Assembly: GCA_900754695.1 (NCBI GenBank)
Contig: CAAEDU010000082.1
Location: 1-5,120, forward strand
Direction of reading: 5' to 3'
DNA length: 5,120 bases
DNA from: Clostridia bacterium
GTDB taxonomy: Bacteria > Bacillota > Clostridia > Christensenellales > CAG-917
Within the stretch, counting starts at the first letter, position 1. Every line of letters starts with the position of its first letter. Both the position numbers and the translations under genes were made by a program. Shown here piece after piece: positions 4,179 to 5,120 of the stretch. The notes under the pieces are model-generated. The model did no database searches and was not told the origin of the DNA. It saw only the letters and a program-made list of their open reading frames with translations.

Positions 4179-4350
4179 CGGGGTGACGGGTGCGCGCGAG
4201 TCGCGACAATACAGGCGGCGGGAGCCGCCATCCCGCGGAGCAAAAATCAGAGAGCAACGCGATAGTTCCGGCGCAACGCAGAGGAACGAGGAGCGGGGCG
4301 AACGATCGTATTTTTGCGACGCGAAGAGCAGGCGCAGGCATAGTAGCAAG
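4179..4350 (-). other. Non-coding, hairpin-rich region; candidate structured RNA or dispersed repeat
   Basis: No convincing gene is present. Secondary structure is dense: hairpin GGCGGC-GGGA-GCCGCC (4214-4229); an 8-bp closing pair GCAAAAAT (4240-4247) with ATTTTTGC (4310-4317); inside it GTTCC/GGAAC (4265-4269 with 4283-4287); and two copies of GCAACGC (4254, 4273). It ends at the T6 terminator at 4158, so a minus-strand RNA of about 150-200 nt is conceivable. No promoter is clear for it; it could be the tail of read-through from the pilin gene, or a repeat element. Small ORFs here are GC-rich with no ribosome-binding site or recognisable content. Confidence 0.3.
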
Positions 4351-4377
4351 AAACCCACGGCGTGATGCCGTGGGTTT
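4351..4377 (-). terminator. Hairpin after the pilin gene, probable terminator
   Basis: A perfect 11-bp stem, AAACCCACGGC (4351-4361) with GCCGTGGGTTT (4367-4377), closes on a 5-nt loop 27 nt after the pilin stop codon. The T-tract is short (three to four residues on either strand), so termination may be partial. Confidence 0.55.
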
Positions 4378-4404
4378 TGAGCAGAGATTGCCTTGAGCCT
4401 GCGA

Positions 4405-4959
4405 TCATCCCGGTATAAGCCGAGTGGCGCTTTGGGCTTCGGTGCCGCCCTCGAAGACTTTGACAATGACTGTGGAGGGCGAGCTTGCGTTGGTGCCCGT
4501 GACTGCGATGGCGATGTAGTCGGAAGGCGGCGTCGCGCCCTCACCTGCGCTCGGGAATTTGATGGAGCTTTGGTCGGGTTCCGTGGCGCTCATCCTCGCG
4601 TAGTAGGCGAAGGGATAAGGCATATCGTCGCCGTAGAGGCGGATGAGCTCGTTGCAGACCGTTTCGGCGGTGGGGGTGACGATCTGGATGTTGCCGTCCG
4701 TCGAGCCGGTGGCGGAACCGTCGGGAGCAATGTTGATCTCGTACCCGCCGGAGCGGATGTCCAGGATGACGGAGACCGCCCAGGAAGCGACGTCCTCGGC
4801 GTAGACGGTGTTGGCGGATTGCTGCGCGTCGTCGATGAAGTGGATGGTGGTGGGGACGACGATGCCGGCGAGGATCGCCATTATGGCAATGACGACGAGG
4901 AGCTCCACGAGGGTGAAGCCCTTTTTCCTGAGATGGGATGTCGTCTTGCGGATGGTCAT
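4405..4959 (-). CDS. Type IV pilin-like protein with class III prepilin signal
   Basis: This 184-aa protein begins with a 14-residue Lys/Arg-rich leader ending KKG, then FTLVELLVVIAIMAILAGIV. This is a textbook prepilin peptidase site: cleavage between G14 and F15, and Glu at mature position 5 (E19). The hydrophobic helix (about 15-37) continues into a helical stretch, then a soluble domain with a Ser/Thr/Gly-rich C-terminus. Only one Cys (in ETVCNELIR) is present, so no disulfide-closed loop is expected. It could be a major or minor pilin or a pseudopilin of a secretion or competence system; no assembly ATPase or peptidase gene is within the window to decide. AGGAG lies 4 nt before the ATG chosen here; an in-frame extension to 5094 is Arg-rich and would bury the signal. 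A hairpin follows the stop codon. Confidence 0.88.
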   Translation of the reverse strand: MTIRKTTSHLRKKGFTLVELLVVIAIMAILAGIVVPTTIHFIDDAQQSANTVYAEDVASWAVSVILDIRSGGYEINIAPDGSATGSTDGNIQIVTPTAETVCNELIRLYGDDMPYPFAYYARMSATEPDQSSIKFPSAGEGATPPSDYIAIAVTGTNASSPSTVIVKVFEGGTEAQSATRLIPG

Positions 4960-5033
4960 GGCGCTCCTATTGGTGCAGTTTCGTCTCCGAATGAGAGCCG
5001 TCGTGTTCGGAGACGCTCGCTCGGGGTGTTCAT
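4956..5033 (-). CDS. Possible 25-aa leader ORF overlapping the pilin start
   Basis: An ORF starting MNTPSERLRTRRL at 5033 ends with a TGA whose bases overlap the pilin ATG as ATGA, the arrangement typical of translational coupling. It reads through the 10-bp leader hairpin. Its own ribosome-binding site is poor: the GGAGGGGG run lies too far upstream. The composition is Arg-rich, as expected of chance ORFs here. It is a candidate only. Confidence 0.18.
   Translation of the reverse strand: MNTPSERLRTRRLSFGDETAPIGAP
4982..5015 (-). promoter_or_regulatory. Leader hairpin upstream of the pilin gene
   Basis: CGTCTCCGAA (4982-4991) pairs perfectly over 10 bp with TTCGGAGACG (5006-5015), leaving a 14-nt loop. 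It lies about 15 nt upstream of the AGGAG of the pilin gene, so it would be in the 5' untranslated region. No T-tract follows on the minus strand, so it is not an intrinsic terminator. A role in mRNA stability or as a protein site is possible. No clear sigma-A promoter was found in 4960-5120. Confidence 0.5.
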
Positions 5034-5084
5034 CTCGAGGGTTATCTTGATTTCCCCCTCCTTCCCTTCGGGCTTTCCTCCCCC

Positions 5085-5104
5085 GTGACGTCACAGCACG
5101 TGCT
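5085..5104. promoter_or_regulatory. Two abutting perfect palindromes upstream of the pilin gene
   Basis: GTGACGTCAC (5085-5094) and AGCACGTGCT (5095-5104) are each perfect 10-bp palindromes with no gap between them. They lie about 125 bp upstream of the pilin start and could be regulator sites. No regulator or promoter can be tied to them from this window. Confidence 0.25.
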
Positions 5105-5120
5105 CGCCTGCGCGGCGGCG

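Noticed and set aside
4086..4544. Minus-strand ORFs of 152, 120 and 77 aa across the non-coding stretch
   Set aside because: They cross the T6 terminator, and for the 152- and 77-aa ORFs reach the TA promoter region. They are Arg/Pro/Cys-rich and lack ribosome-binding sites. Only the 61-aa tail of the 120-aa ORF is supported.
4393..5088. Plus-strand 231-aa ORF
   Set aside because: It is antisense to the pilin gene, whose prepilin signal is unmistakable; the plus-strand product is a low-complexity Gly/Val/Asp sequence.

Overview
The window reads as a chromosomal segment of a GC-rich, Gram-positive-type bacterium. The best guess is an uncultured Clostridia/Bacillota lineage, possibly gut-associated. 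The signs are AGGAG/GAGG ribosome-binding sites, consensus sigma-A promoters, a class III type IV prepilin signal, a zeta-toxin module and many A-tract/T-tract intrinsic terminators. This placement is inference; there is no rRNA or marker gene to settle it. All recognisable protein genes lie on the minus strand.

Layout from left to right: (i) tRNA-Thr(CGT) on the minus strand with its own promoter. (ii) A two-gene minus-strand unit transcribed from about 2292 leftwards, encoding a membrane PAP2-family phosphatase and then a membrane-anchored glycerophosphodiester phosphodiesterase (GDPD). Together they suggest phospholipid or polyol-phosphate turnover at the cell envelope. A good promoter with a dyad over its -35 box precedes the pair. 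(iii) A 167-bp palindromic multi-hairpin repeat (2391-2557). (iv) tRNA-Glu(CTC) on the plus strand, followed by an unusual array reaching to about 3287. Seven copies of the tRNA 3' tail (GGGTACCA), mostly at 57-bp spacing, are each followed by a terminator-like hairpin. A block of about 150-210 bp bounded by tRNA-T-arm-like inverted repeats splits the array. (v) A minus-strand toxin-antitoxin-like operon: a 61-aa small protein followed, with a 14-nt overlap, by a zeta-toxin/COG4185-type P-loop protein, driven by a near-consensus promoter. (vi) A non-coding, hairpin-rich stretch (4158-4350) ending in a minus-strand intrinsic terminator. (vii) A type IV pilin-like gene with a terminator after it and a leader containing a strong hairpin and a possible 25-aa upstream ORF.

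The most unusual part is the array behind tRNA-Glu. It looks as if the tRNA tail plus its terminator was duplicated repeatedly, with one hairpin stem swapped for an unrelated sequence of identical geometry. Together with the zeta module beside it, this marks a tRNA-adjacent hotspot for recombination or integration. Whether it is an att-site scar array, a dispersed repeat family or a functional RNA/terminator battery cannot be decided from this window.
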